A stretch of DNA of 64,000 nucleotides from Microbacterium amylolyticum. Its GTDB lineage: Bacteria > Actinomycetota > Actinomycetes > Actinomycetales > Microbacteriaceae. The DNA is taken from NCBI RefSeq assembly GCF_011046975.1, contig NZ_CP049253.1:1922001-1986000 (forward strand), given 5' to 3'. Positions 23,259-32,107 of the stretch are shown one piece after another. Under the pieces are notes generated by a model that saw only the letters and a list, made by a program, of their open reading frames with translations, made no database searches and was not told the DNA's origin. The position numbers and the translations under genes were made by a program. How positions within the stretch are numbered: position 1 is the stretch's first letter; each line of letters opens with the position of its first letter.

Positions 23259-26200
23259 GCCGCATCTCCTTGCGCAAGGTGAGGCCCTTCGTGGATTCGA
23301 CGAAACCGGCCGAGCGCAGGTGGCGGGCCAGAGGAGCTTGGTAGATGAACACTCCGTTGACTTTCTCGATCGTGAGGGTCTCCAGGCTGCGTTCCCGCGC
23401 CGTCTCGGTGAGCCCCTGTGCTGTTGCCGCGAGGAGCTGGTCGTCGTCAGTGAAAGACAAAACGGTGCGGCCACCGCGCTCCAGATACAGCGTGAGATGT
23501 CCGTCAATGAGCACCACGATCGCGCCGGCCTTACGACCGGGACGGTGTGTGATGTCTTCTAAGTCGGGCCAGGGGAGCGCCGCACCATAGGGATTTGCGG
23601 GATCCGTCGCCGCGAGAACCCGCGCTGAGAGGGGCGCCGGATCGGGAACGGCCGAGAACGTGCGCAGGCGATCAATTGTGGGTGACGTGGCGAACTGCGC
23701 GGCCCCCAGGCCCTCGATCAGATAACCGCGGCGGCAGTGGCCGGCATCTTCGAACGTGGCCAGCGTGCGGTAGGCCTGTGCGAAGCCGCCGGGGGAGCCC
23801 TCGGTATGAACGGAACCGCGGGTGACGACGCCATAGCGATCGAGCAGGATCGACGCGTGGGTGGCAGCGCGCGCAGCCAGATCGGTGTCGGGCAGGGGGA
23901 GCGCCGACCATCGCCCGCCCAGGGGAGAGGTGCGCGTGGGCTGTGGCGCGGGGGAGGACGTGAACGATACCCGGGATCGCAGCGAGCGCGTCCGGGGAGC
24001 GCGCCGGGTGGTCTTATGTGACTGTGAGCCGCTCGACAGGAGCGATCGGATGGGAGAGAACGTGTCGTTGGTGACACAACCCGCCCACACCAGCCGCCAC
24101 AGCGCTTCGGTCACGGCTACCGACGTGATGGTTGCGGCCTCGTCCGGCGGCATCGTCGCCTCGAGCATCTGCGTGATCTGCCCGGAGAAAAACGCGCCGC
24201 CGCGTTGCAGCACCTGCAAGACGCTCGCGTCGAGGGAACCGGCATCGATTGTCACATCAGACGGTTCGATAGTGAGGGCAACACCCTCGCCGGGGTGCAG
24301 GGCGATCCAGCCATCCCGGCCGGCGATCTGCCCGTGCCCGGACCAGGCGACCTCCCCGGACGCGGTGAGCTGGTCGAGAAGAGCCGGGGCGTAATCGCGC
24401 ACACGAGCGGGCAGGACGAGCGATTCCCAGGCGCTGGCCGGAATGGGGATGCCCGCCAGCTGCTCGACAACTTCGAGGACACCGTCCAGCCCTTCCAGGC
24501 GGCCGCCGACGTGCTGCCACGACGGCAGAAAGCGGGCGAAGGCATCGGGGGAGACGGGCTCGATCGAACCGCGCAAGGCGGCGAGCGATCGCATCCGGAT
24601 GCGCCGAAGCGCCTCGGTATCGCACCACTCCGCCTCGTCCGTGAGCGAGGCGGAGGCCCCCTCCGGCAGGAAGAAGCCGCTCATGACCCTGCCCTGCGAT
24701 TCGAGGCGCTGCAGGGTGTGACGGGCGACAGCCTGTCCGATGCCGAGGCGGGCCGCCACCTGTGCCACCGCGAAGGGGCCGTGCGTGCGGGCGAAGCGGC
24801 TGACGAGATCGCCGAGCGGGTCGGCGACCGGTTCCGTGAAGGCGACCGGTACTCCGATCGGGAGGGCGGTTCCGAGCGCATCGCGGAGCCGCCCGGCATC
24901 TTCAATGGCGGCGTAGCGCTGGGCGCCGGCGATGTTGACGCGGATGGCGCGTTTGGCGGCGAGGAGAGCCGCGAGGTGCTGTTCGGCGTGTGATTGACGC
25001 GTTGCGGTGCCTTCGTCGGCGCCCGCTTCGGCAGGAGCGAGCCGATCGGCCACCTCGTGGGCATCCAGCGGGCCCAGAAGCCGCAGCAGATCGGCAACCC
25101 CCTCGGCCCCGCGCGCGCGTCCATCCGTGGCGAGACGCTGCACCTCGAGCTCGTACTGGGCGAGAACATCGGGATCGAGCAGTTCACGCATCTCGACGCG
25201 GCCGAGAAGCTCTCCGAGAAGAGCGGGGTCGACCGAGAGGGCGGCGGCGCGGCGTTCGGCGAGAGGCGAATCGCCCTCGTACATAAAGGCGCCGACGTAG
25301 CCGAACAGCAGATCGCGGGCGAAGGGCGATGGCTGGGATGGCTCGGACTCAACGATGCGGATGCGGCGTTCGCCGATGCCGCGCACAATCCGCACCAACG
25401 CGGGCAGATCGTAGACGTCCTGGAGGACTTCGCGCAGCGTTTCGAGAATTACGGGGAATGTCGGATATCCGCGCGCCACCTCGAGAAGCGCGGCTGACCG
25501 TTGACGCTGCTGCCACAGCGGCATCCTCTTTCCTGGGTGCAGCCGCGGCATCAGAAGCGCTCGTGCCGCGCTCTCGCGGAAACGGCCGGCGAACAGGGCC
25601 GAGCCGCCGACTTCGTCCGTGACGATCTGTTCGAGCTCATCCGGGTCGAAGACAAATAGCTCGGCGCCGGGCGGATCGGAGTCGGCGTCGGGAATGCGGG
25701 CGACGATGCCGTCGTCGCTGGCAACGGCCGAACCATCAAGGCCGAGGCGTTCGCGAATGCGCGCGCTGACGGCGAGCGCCCAAGGTGCGTGCACCTTCAT
25801 TCCGTATGGGGAATGCAGGATGATTCGCCAGTCGCCCACCTCGTCGCGGCCGCGTTCGACCGTCAGCGCCAGATCGGTGGGCAGGGTTCCCGTTGCCTCG
25901 CGCTGTTCCGCGAGATGCGTGAGCAGGTTCTGGCGGGCGTTATCGTCGAGCCCCGCAGCGGACAGGCGATCGTGTGCGGCCTCGGGGGAGGCGCCCGCAA
26001 TCTCGCGCGTGAAGCGACCGAGCGCCTCGCCGAGCTCGGCGGGACGCCCGATGCCGTCGCCGTGCCAGAACGGCACACGACCCGGCTGACCGTATGCGGG
26101 AACGACGTTGACCCTGTCGTGGGTGATCTCGACGATCCGCCAGCTGGTGGTGCCGAGAGCGAAGACATCATTGACGCGCGACTCGTACACCATCTCTTCG

Positions 26201-27960
26201 TCGAGTTCTCCGACGCGCGCTCCGGTGGTCTCGCCGGCGACGAAGACGCCAAACAGGCCGCGGTCGGGAATTGTGCCGCCGCTCGTCACGGCCAGACGCT
26301 GTGCGCCGGGTCGCCCCTCAAACACACCGCGGTCGCGATCCCACACGATGCGGGGACGGAGCTCGGCGAACTCGTCCGAGGGATAGCGGCCGGCCAGCAG
26401 ATCGAGCGTGGCTTCGAAGGCGCTGCGCGGCAGATCACGAAACGGCGCGCTCCGTCGCACCGTTTCGTACCAGCGCTCCACGTCGACGGAATCGAGCGCG
26501 GACGCCGCCACCGTCTGCTGCGCGAGGATGTCGAGAGGATTCTTCGGAACCGCGATCGACTCGATCTGTCCCTGAAGCATGCGTTCGGTGACAACGGCGG
26601 TGTGCAGCAGATCACCGCGGTGCTTGGGGAACAGATCGGCGCGGCTGATCTCGCCCACCTGGTGGCCGGCACGACCGACGCGCTGCAGGCCGCTGGCGGC
26701 ACTGGGCGGAGACTCCACCTGGATCACGAGATCGACGGCTCCCATGTCGATGCCGAGCTCGAGGCTGCTGGTGGCCACAACGCAGCGCAGCGTTCCCGAT
26801 TTGAGCTCCTCCTCGACAATCGCACGTTGCTCTTTGGACACGGAACCGTGGTGTGCCTTCGCCAGAAGAGGGGGAGCGCCAGCCGTTTCGCCGGTGGTGG
26901 AACCGACCAGCGCGGCCTTCTGCGGCGAAGGAAGATCGTCTTCGGCGCGCTCGGCCGCGATCTCGTTGAGCCGGCCCGTGAGGCGCTCGGCCAACCGGCG
27001 GGAATTGGCGAATACGATCGTTGAGCGGTTTTCGAGAACGCGATCGACAATGGCTTCTTCGACGTGCGGCCAGATGGATCCCGTGACCTCCGTGGCCTGC
27101 GGCGACGGGGCAGAGTCTTCCCAGAAGCGATCGTCTTCCGGCTCCGATGCCCCCGCCAAATCGGTGCGGGGAGACGCTCCGCCGGTAGCGGGAGGATTGA
27201 GCATGTCGTCGACGGGAACGCGGACGGCGAGGTCGAAGGTTTTCGACGCCGGGGGAGCGACGATGTCGACGGGCGCCGCGCCGCCGAGAAAGCGAGCCAC
27301 TTCGTCGATGGGGCGCACGGTGGCTGAGAGGCCAATGCGCTGAACCGGGGAATCCGCGAGATCATCGAGCCGTTCGAGGGAAACAGCCAAGTGTGCGCCG
27401 CGCTTGGACGCGGCAACGGCATGAATCTCGTCGACGATGACGGTGCGCACCTCGCGCAGCGTCTCCCGCGCACTGGACGTGAGCATGAGGTACAGGGACT
27501 CGGGCGTGGTGATGAGGATGTCGGGAGGATCGCGTATGAGCTTCTGACGCTCGTTCGACGGTGTATCGCCCGATCGCACCCCCACCGAAACGGCGGGAGG
27601 ATCCACGCCGAGGCGTTTGGCGGCCTGCGTGATGCCGACGAGCGGTGACTGAAGGTTGCGCTCGACGTCTACCCCGAGAGCTTTGAGCGGCGACACGTAG
27701 AGCACCTTCGTGCGGCGCTTCTTCGCCACCTCGACGCCCGTAAACCCCGGCAGAGGGTGTTCGGCGTCGCCCTGAAAGATGCTGTCGATCGCCCAGAGGA
27801 AGGCCGACAGGGTCTTTCCTGATCCGGTCGGCGCCACGACGAGGGCGTGCCGCCCCTGCGAGATGGCCTGCCATGCCCCCGCCTGTGCGTCTGTTGGCGC
27901 GGCGAAGGCTCCGCGAAACCACGCCCGCGTGGCCTCGCCGAACCGATCGAGAACGTCCAT
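23251..27960 (-). CDS. lhr: Large helicase-related protein Lhr
   Basis: The protein has 1569 residues, the normal size for full Lhr. Near the N-terminus it has VVAPTGSGKTLSAFLWAIDS (Walker A), then TTPESLYLMLTSSARETLR, DEIHAV (DEVH-type box), SATVRPIDE and RVGRAGHQVGEISRADLFPK (motif VI). A winged-helix and Lhr beta-barrel core follow, then the long C-terminal domain. It is an ATP-dependent 3'-5' translocase/helicase of DNA repair. The start at 27960 was chosen by family N-terminus (MDVLDRFGEATRAWFRGAF); the open frame extends another 38 codons without support. It forms an overlapping operon with nei. Confidence 0.93.
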   Translation of the reverse strand: MDVLDRFGEATRAWFRGAFAAPTDAQAGAWQAISQGRHALVVAPTGSGKTLSAFLWAIDSIFQGDAEHPLPGFTGVEVAKKRRTKVLYVSPLKALGVDVERNLQSPLVGITQAAKRLGVDPPAVSVGVRSGDTPSNERQKLIRDPPDILITTPESLYLMLTSSARETLREVRTVIVDEIHAVAASKRGAHLAVSLERLDDLADSPVQRIGLSATVRPIDEVARFLGGAAPVDIVAPPASKTFDLAVRVPVDDMLNPPATGGASPRTDLAGASEPEDDRFWEDSAPSPQATEVTGSIWPHVEEAIVDRVLENRSTIVFANSRRLAERLTGRLNEIAAERAEDDLPSPQKAALVGSTTGETAGAPPLLAKAHHGSVSKEQRAIVEEELKSGTLRCVVATSSLELGIDMGAVDLVIQVESPPSAASGLQRVGRAGHQVGEISRADLFPKHRGDLLHTAVVTERMLQGQIESIAVPKNPLDILAQQTVAASALDSVDVERWYETVRRSAPFRDLPRSAFEATLDLLAGRYPSDEFAELRPRIVWDRDRGVFEGRPGAQRLAVTSGGTIPDRGLFGVFVAGETTGARVGELDEEMVYESRVNDVFALGTTSWRIVEITHDRVNVVPAYGQPGRVPFWHGDGIGRPAELGEALGRFTREIAGASPEAAHDRLSAAGLDDNARQNLLTHLAEQREATGTLPTDLALTVERGRDEVGDWRIILHSPYGMKVHAPWALAVSARIRERLGLDGSAVASDDGIVARIPDADSDPPGAELFVFDPDELEQIVTDEVGGSALFAGRFRESAARALLMPRLHPGKRMPLWQQRQRSAALLEVARGYPTFPVILETLREVLQDVYDLPALVRIVRGIGERRIRIVESEPSQPSPFARDLLFGYVGAFMYEGDSPLAERRAAALSVDPALLGELLGRVEMRELLDPDVLAQYELEVQRLATDGRARGAEGVADLLRLLGPLDAHEVADRLAPAEAGADEGTATRQSHAEQHLAALLAAKRAIRVNIAGAQRYAAIEDAGRLRDALGTALPIGVPVAFTEPVADPLGDLVSRFARTHGPFAVAQVAARLGIGQAVARHTLQRLESQGRVMSGFFLPEGASASLTDEAEWCDTEALRRIRMRSLAALRGSIEPVSPDAFARFLPSWQHVGGRLEGLDGVLEVVEQLAGIPIPASAWESLVLPARVRDYAPALLDQLTASGEVAWSGHGQIAGRDGWIALHPGEGVALTIEPSDVTIDAGSLDASVLQVLQRGGAFFSGQITQMLEATMPPDEAATITSVAVTEALWRLVWAGCVTNDTFSPIRSLLSSGSQSHKTTRRAPRTRSLRSRVSFTSSPAPQPTRTSPLGGRWSALPLPDTDLAARAATHASILLDRYGVVTRGSVHTEGSPGGFAQAYRTLATFEDAGHCRRGYLIEGLGAAQFATSPTIDRLRTFSAVPDPAPLSARVLAATDPANPYGAALPWPDLEDITHRPGRKAGAIVVLIDGHLTLYLERGGRTVLSFTDDDQLLAATAQGLTETARERSLETLTIEKVNGVFIYQAPLARHLRSAGFVESTKGLTLRKEMRRA

Positions 27961-28038
27961 CACCCCATCATGGTTCACCCCTCCGACATTCGTCGGTCGT
28001 GCAGGAACGACTTTCTCGCATCGGGGACGGTGCGTCGC

Positions 28039-28065
28039 CCATCCGTTGGAGCACTCGCACCGAAG
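28039..28065 (+). promoter_or_regulatory. Candidate SigK-type promoter of dipZ
   Basis: CCATCC (28039-28044), a 15-base spacer and CCGAAG (28060-28065) lie 26 bases before the dipZ ATG. The pattern matches the promoter in front of the fasciclin gene (CCATCC-N15-CCGAAT) and resembles the mycobacterial SigK consensus as I remember it. Confidence 0.7.
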
Positions 28066-28091
28066 AGAGGGCAACGACGAAGGGACACACC

Positions 28092-29828
28092 ATGTCGCTG
28101 GCCATTATCGGGTTCCTCGGAGGACTCATCACGGGAATCTCCCCGTGCATCCTCCCTGTGCTGCCCGTTATTTTTCTCACCGGCGGAGCGCCACCGGACC
28201 GACAGGGATCGGGATCATCGGGCACGGCCTCTGCCGGAGGTGAGGTGAGGACGGCTTCGCGATGGCGCCCCTATCTCGTTGTTCTCGGGCTGATGACGAG
28301 CTTCACGCTTGTCACGCTGCTCGGATCGCTCATCCTGGGCGCCCTTGGCCTGCCGCAGAGCATCATTCGCTGGGTGGGAATTGCTCTGCTCGGCTTCATC
28401 GGAATCGGCCTTCTCATCCCCGCCTTCGAGCGTCTGCTCGAGAAGCCCTTCACCTGGCTGCCGCGCCGTGATGTCTCCAACCGCCGCAACGGATTCGCGG
28501 TCGGTCTCGCCCTCGGAACCGTCTTCGTGCCGTGCGCTGGCCCGGTTCTCGCCGCCATTATCGTCGCGGGTTCTACGGGGCAGATCGGTCCCGAGATCGT
28601 TATCCTCACGGTGTCCTTCGCGATCGGTGTTTCGTTGCCGCTCCTGGCCTTTGCGCTGGCGGGACGCAATGTGATCGATCGCATCCGCGGATTCCGCAAG
28701 CGCGAACGCGCATTCCGTATCACCGCGGGTGTGGCCATGCTGGCGCTGGCCGTCGGCCTGGTTTTCGACGTTCCCGCCGCGCTGCAGCGCCTCGTTCCGG
28801 ACTACACAGCACCGCTGCAACGCCAGCTGGCCGAGGACGAAGGGGTGAGAGAAGCGCTCGACCTGGGCGGAATCGTCACGGACGAGAACCGCGAGCTCAG
28901 CAATTGCACGAACGGCGCTCCCGAGCTCGAATCGTGCGGAACAGCACCATCGATCCGCGGCATCGACGAATGGATGAATACGGCGGGTGGCGCCGCTGTT
29001 GACCTGGAGGATCTGCGCGGGCAGGTCGTCCTTATCGACTTCTGGGCGTACTCGTGCATCAACTGCCAGCGCAGCATTCCCCACGTCGTGGCCTGGGACG
29101 AGGCGTATCGCGATGCGGGGTTGCAGGTGATCGGCGTGCACTCACCGGAGTACGCCTTCGAGAAGGATCCCCGTAACGTTCGCTCGGGAGCGGAGAGCTT
29201 CGGCATCACCTATCCGATTGCGCTCGACAACAGCCTCTCGACGTGGACGAACTACCGCAACCGCTACTGGCCAGCGCACTACCTCATCGATGCGGAGGGC
29301 ACCGTTCGGCACATCGCATTTGGCGAGGGCAACTACGCCGCCACCGAGAAGCTGATCCGGGAGTTGCTCGTGGACGCCGACCCCGGTGTCGACCTGCCCG
29401 GAGCCACCGGGGTGCAGGACGCGACGCCGACGGATCGCGACCGCACTCCCGAGACCTTCCTGGGGTGGACGAAGATCGTCAACTACGCCGGCGCCGAGCC
29501 GTACCGGGCGGGCGACCAGCGTTTCACGCTTCCCGAGCAGCAGCCGCGGAACTCGTTCGCACTGGACGGGAACTGGACGATCGCGACGCAGTACGTCACC
29601 CCCGACGGATCGCCGGCCCGGATTCGTCTCGCCTACTCCGCGAGCGAGGTGCGGATCGTTCTCGCGGGAGAAGGAACGATCACGGCCACGGTTGACGGCG
29701 AGAGTCAGTCGATCGTCGTCGCCGGAACTCCCCGGTCATACGAGCTGCGCAATGCAGACCGAGGGACCGGAACGATCGAGGTCGAGCTTCCGCCCGGCGT
29801 CGAGGCGTACTCGTTCACCTTCGGATGA
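28092..29828 (+). CDS. dipZ: DipZ: CcdA-like membrane domain plus thioredoxin-like and C-terminal beta domain
   Basis: The protein has 578 residues. Residues 1-240 form a CcdA/DsbD-type membrane domain (GLITGISPCILPVLPVIFL, GTVFVPCAGPVLAAIIVAG; two membrane Cys). Residues 285-440 are a thioredoxin-like domain with WAYSCINCQRSIPHVVAWDE, C322-x-x-C325, followed by a C-terminal beta domain typical of mycobacterial DipZ (Rv2874). It carries electrons from the cytoplasm to an extracytoplasmic thiol domain. AAGGGA precedes the ATG. Its neighbours are sigK, rskA and a fasciclin gene, as in the SigK regulon of M. tuberculosis. Confidence 0.9.
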   Translation: MSLAIIGFLGGLITGISPCILPVLPVIFLTGGAPPDRQGSGSSGTASAGGEVRTASRWRPYLVVLGLMTSFTLVTLLGSLILGALGLPQSIIRWVGIALLGFIGIGLLIPAFERLLEKPFTWLPRRDVSNRRNGFAVGLALGTVFVPCAGPVLAAIIVAGSTGQIGPEIVILTVSFAIGVSLPLLAFALAGRNVIDRIRGFRKRERAFRITAGVAMLALAVGLVFDVPAALQRLVPDYTAPLQRQLAEDEGVREALDLGGIVTDENRELSNCTNGAPELESCGTAPSIRGIDEWMNTAGGAAVDLEDLRGQVVLIDFWAYSCINCQRSIPHVVAWDEAYRDAGLQVIGVHSPEYAFEKDPRNVRSGAESFGITYPIALDNSLSTWTNYRNRYWPAHYLIDAEGTVRHIAFGEGNYAATEKLIRELLVDADPGVDLPGATGVQDATPTDRDRTPETFLGWTKIVNYAGAEPYRAGDQRFTLPEQQPRNSFALDGNWTIATQYVTPDGSPARIRLAYSASEVRIVLAGEGTITATVDGESQSIVVAGTPRSYELRNADRGTGTIEVELPPGVEAYSFTFG

Positions 29829-29833
29829 TGCCC

Positions 29834-29873
29834 CGCTGCGATGCCGACGGACTATTCCGTCGGCATCGCAGCG
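29834..29873. terminator. 18-bp hairpin shared by dipZ and rskA
   Basis: Arms 29834-29851 and 29856-29873 (CGCTGCGATGCCGACGGA and its complement) surround a 4-base loop. The right arm lies inside the last codons of rskA, so the coding end of one gene doubles as terminator for both. Confidence 0.8.
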
Positions 29874-30601
29874 ATGGGATCCGTTGTCGGCAGGCCGGTG
29901 GGTGACCCACCGGCCTGTTCGATCGTGATGGCCACGATGTCACCGGGTTCCAGCTCTCCGGCGAGGAGGATCGGCTCCGACGTTCCCCCGTCGAAAACAC
30001 CGGCGGGAATCGGCGTTTCTCCGCGCACCAACCACAGTTCGTACTGCTGGCCCTCGTCCAGGGGCGGCACATCCTCGGACAGGACGACGACCTCGCCCAC
30101 CGAGTGCGACCAGTGCATCTGCACCGTTCCGCCCTGCGGGAGCTCGCCGTGCGCCGTGCGCGTGTCAGCGGCATCCGTGATGCGATCGAGGGCTATGACG
30201 GCGGCCGGTCGCTCGAACACCTGCGACACGAGAACGGTTCCGCCCCAGGCCACCCCGACAACGGCAACAGACGCCGCGAGCGTGAACCAGGCTCGACGCG
30301 CACTGCGCCTGGCCGGCTTCGTCGGCGCTTGTCCGTTCTGGGGCACCGCATCGTCGTCGGACGCAGACGAGGAATTCGATGTGGCCGCGATCTGTGCGAG
30401 AAGTGCATCGCGGATGTGCGCGGGGGGCGCGACCTCGGGGGCCGCCGCCGCGAGTGCAGCCGCGGTCTCTTCGTCGCGTGCGAGTTTTTCGTGCAGCTCC
30501 GGATCAGCGGCGAGAGCCGCATCGAGGCGGCGCTCGTCTTCGGGGCTGAGCGCGTGGAGGGCGCGACCAGCGAGCAGCTGAGCTAGCTCTTCGGCGTTCA
30601 T
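29852..30601 (-). CDS. rskA: Anti-sigma-K factor RskA
   Basis: The protein has 249 residues. An N-terminal anti-sigma region (ELAQLLAGRALHALSPEDER) is followed by a membrane helix near residues 104-128 (WFTLAASVAVVGVAWGGTVL) and an extracytoplasmic C-terminal RskA domain (LSEDVPPLDEGQQYELWLVR, GTSEPILLAGELEPGDIVAI). The family holds a sigma factor at the membrane until regulated proteolysis frees it. The ATG overlaps the sigma-factor stop by four bases, which couples their synthesis. Confidence 0.92.
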   Translation of the reverse strand: MNAEELAQLLAGRALHALSPEDERRLDAALAADPELHEKLARDEETAAALAAAAPEVAPPAHIRDALLAQIAATSNSSSASDDDAVPQNGQAPTKPARRSARRAWFTLAASVAVVGVAWGGTVLVSQVFERPAAVIALDRITDAADTRTAHGELPQGGTVQMHWSHSVGEVVVLSEDVPPLDEGQQYELWLVRGETPIPAGVFDGGTSEPILLAGELEPGDIVAITIEQAGGSPTGLPTTDPIAAMPTE

Positions 30602-31200
30602 GCCAGCGCTCCCATCGTCGTCCTCAGGCGTGACAGTCCGTCACGCATTCTCGTCTTAATCGTTCCGAGCGGTGCGCCCGTGAGGGCGGCGATTTCGCTC
30701 TGTGAGTATCCGCCGTAGTAGGCGAGGGTGAGGGCTTCACGTTGAATCTCGGGCAGCTGCCGCAGAGCCTCGACGACTCGGCGTCCCTCCCATCTCAGCT
30801 CGACGTCCTCGGAGACGGCATCGAACGCGACGTCCAGATCGCGGAAACCCACGCGAACGTCACGGTCGGTGCTTGCCTGTGCCGATCTCACACGATCGAC
30901 AGCTCGACGGTGGGTCATCGTCAGCACCCACGTTCTCCCTTGCCCCTTCTTCGGAGAGAACCGCCGCGCGGATTGCCAGATCTCGAGGAATACCTCCTGC
31001 AAGACCTCTTCGCTGTGCGAGCGGTCGACCAGAACGCGGAGAATCAACCCGAAGACGCGGCCGGAGAGCATGTCATACAGCTCAGCAAAAGCGCGTTGGT
31101 CACCCTCGGCAATGCGGAGGAGAAGCTCGGCGACATGGTCGACGGGGTCGTCGGAGTGCTCATCCACTTCGACGTTGTCGATCACCATGCGTTCCAGCAT
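30598..31200 (-). CDS. sigK: ECF sigma factor, SigK type
   Basis: The protein has 200 residues. Region 2 lies at AFAELYDMLSGRVFGLILRV through EVFLEIWQSARRFSPKKGQG and TWVLTMTHRRAVDRVRSAQ; region 4 at LPEIQREALTLAYYGGYSQS and GAPLGTIKTRMRDGLSRLR. The partner RskA and the neighbouring dipZ and fasciclin genes identify it as SigK-like. A second ATG four codons downstream (31188) is an alternative start. It is divergent from the fasciclin gene, and the SigK-type promoter for that gene lies between them. Confidence 0.9.
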   Translation of the reverse strand: MLERMVIDNVEVDEHSDDPVDHVAELLLRIAEGDQRAFAELYDMLSGRVFGLILRVLVDRSHSEEVLQEVFLEIWQSARRFSPKKGQGRTWVLTMTHRRAVDRVRSAQASTDRDVRVGFRDLDVAFDAVSEDVELRWEGRRVVEALRQLPEIQREALTLAYYGGYSQSEIAALTGAPLGTIKTRMRDGLSRLRTTMGALA

Positions 31201-31269
31201 GCCTCACGTCGTCCGCATCTTTCATTTCCCGCGCGCGACGCGCCCGGCGAAGAATTTCTCGAAGAGGTC

Positions 31270-31296
31270 CCATCCGATTCCGTGAGCACCCCGAAT
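31270..31296 (+). promoter_or_regulatory. Candidate SigK-type promoter of the fasciclin gene
   Basis: CCATCC (31270-31275), a 15-base spacer and CCGAAT (31291-31296) lie 62 bases before the ATG. Together with the copy before dipZ this gives two matching promoters in one four-gene cluster. Confidence 0.72.
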
Positions 31297-31358
31297 AGGT
31301 CATGAAAGCGCAGAGATGTCGCACAGCAAAGTGCGCATTCGACCACGAGGAGAACACC

Positions 31359-32057
31359 ATGTTCACGAAGAAGTCCGCACTCACCAGCACCGCCGTCCTG
31401 TCGCTCGTCGCTGTCTTCGGCCTCGCCGGATGTAGCAACGGTTCCGCGATGGACGAGGAAGACACGACGCCGACAACGGAAGACACCGCACCCGCTCCCG
31501 AGATGGACGAGTCCGACGACATGATGGACGACGACATGGCGGACGACGGGATGATGGACCCCGCCGCCAACCTCGTTGGCCCCGGCTGCTCGGCATACGC
31601 CGACGCCGTGCCGTCAGGTGCCGGTTCGATCGAGGGCATGTCGGCCGACCCCGTCGCCGTTGCCGCATCGAACAACCCGATGCTCACGACGCTCGTCTCG
31701 GCGGTTGCCGGCGAGCTCAACCCCGACGTCAACCTTGTTGACACCCTGAACAGCGCAGAGTTCACCGTTTTCGCGCCCGTTGACGAGGCCTTCGCACAGG
31801 TGGACGACGCCACCATCGAGGCACTCAGCATGGACGCCGACCTGCTGACCACGGTTCTGACCTACCACGTGCTGCCCGGCCAGATTGCTCCGGACGACAT
31901 CGAGGGAACCCACACCACGGTGCAGGGTTCGGACCTCGAGGTTATGGGCTCGGGTGACGAGATCATGGTCAACGGTGCCAACGTCATCTGCGGTGGTGTG
32001 CAGACGGCCAACGCTACGGTGTACCTCATCGACTCGGTTCTGCTTCCCGCTGAGTAA
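31359..32057 (+). CDS. Fasciclin-domain lipoprotein (MPT83/MPT70-like)
   Basis: The protein has 232 residues. GAGGAG precedes the ATG. A lipoprotein signal peptide ends [11 protein letters not shown] very acidic, Met-rich linker follows ([19 protein letters not shown]), then one FAS1 domain: [54 protein letters not shown] and [15 protein letters not shown]83 and MPT70 of M. tuberculosis are secreted FAS1 proteins controlled by SigK, so this is the likely functional counterpart. The acidic Met/Asp linker may bind metal. A SigK-type promoter precedes it and a 19-bp terminator follows. Confidence 0.9.
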   Translation: MFTKKSALTSTAVLSLVAVFGLAGCSNGSAMDEEDTTPTTEDTAPAPEMDESDDMMDDDMADDGMMDPAANLVGPGCSAYADAVPSGAGSIEGMSADPVAVAASNNPMLTTLVSAVAGELNPDVNLVDTLNSAEFTVFAPVDEAFAQVDDATIEALSMDADLLTTVLTYHVLPGQIAPDDIEGTHTTVQGSDLEVMGSGDEIMVNGANVICGGVQTANATVYLIDSVLLPAE

Positions 32058-32066
32058 CACCCCTCG

Positions 32067-32107
32067 CGATGGGGGCAGTCGGGCCGGCGGCCCGACTGCC
32101 CCCATCG
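32067..32107. terminator. 19-bp GC-rich hairpin between fasciclin and ABC-F genes
   Basis: Arms 32067-32085 and 32089-32107 are exact complements around a 3-base loop. The hairpin ends one base before the stop of the convergent ABC-F gene, so it can terminate both. Confidence 0.8.
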
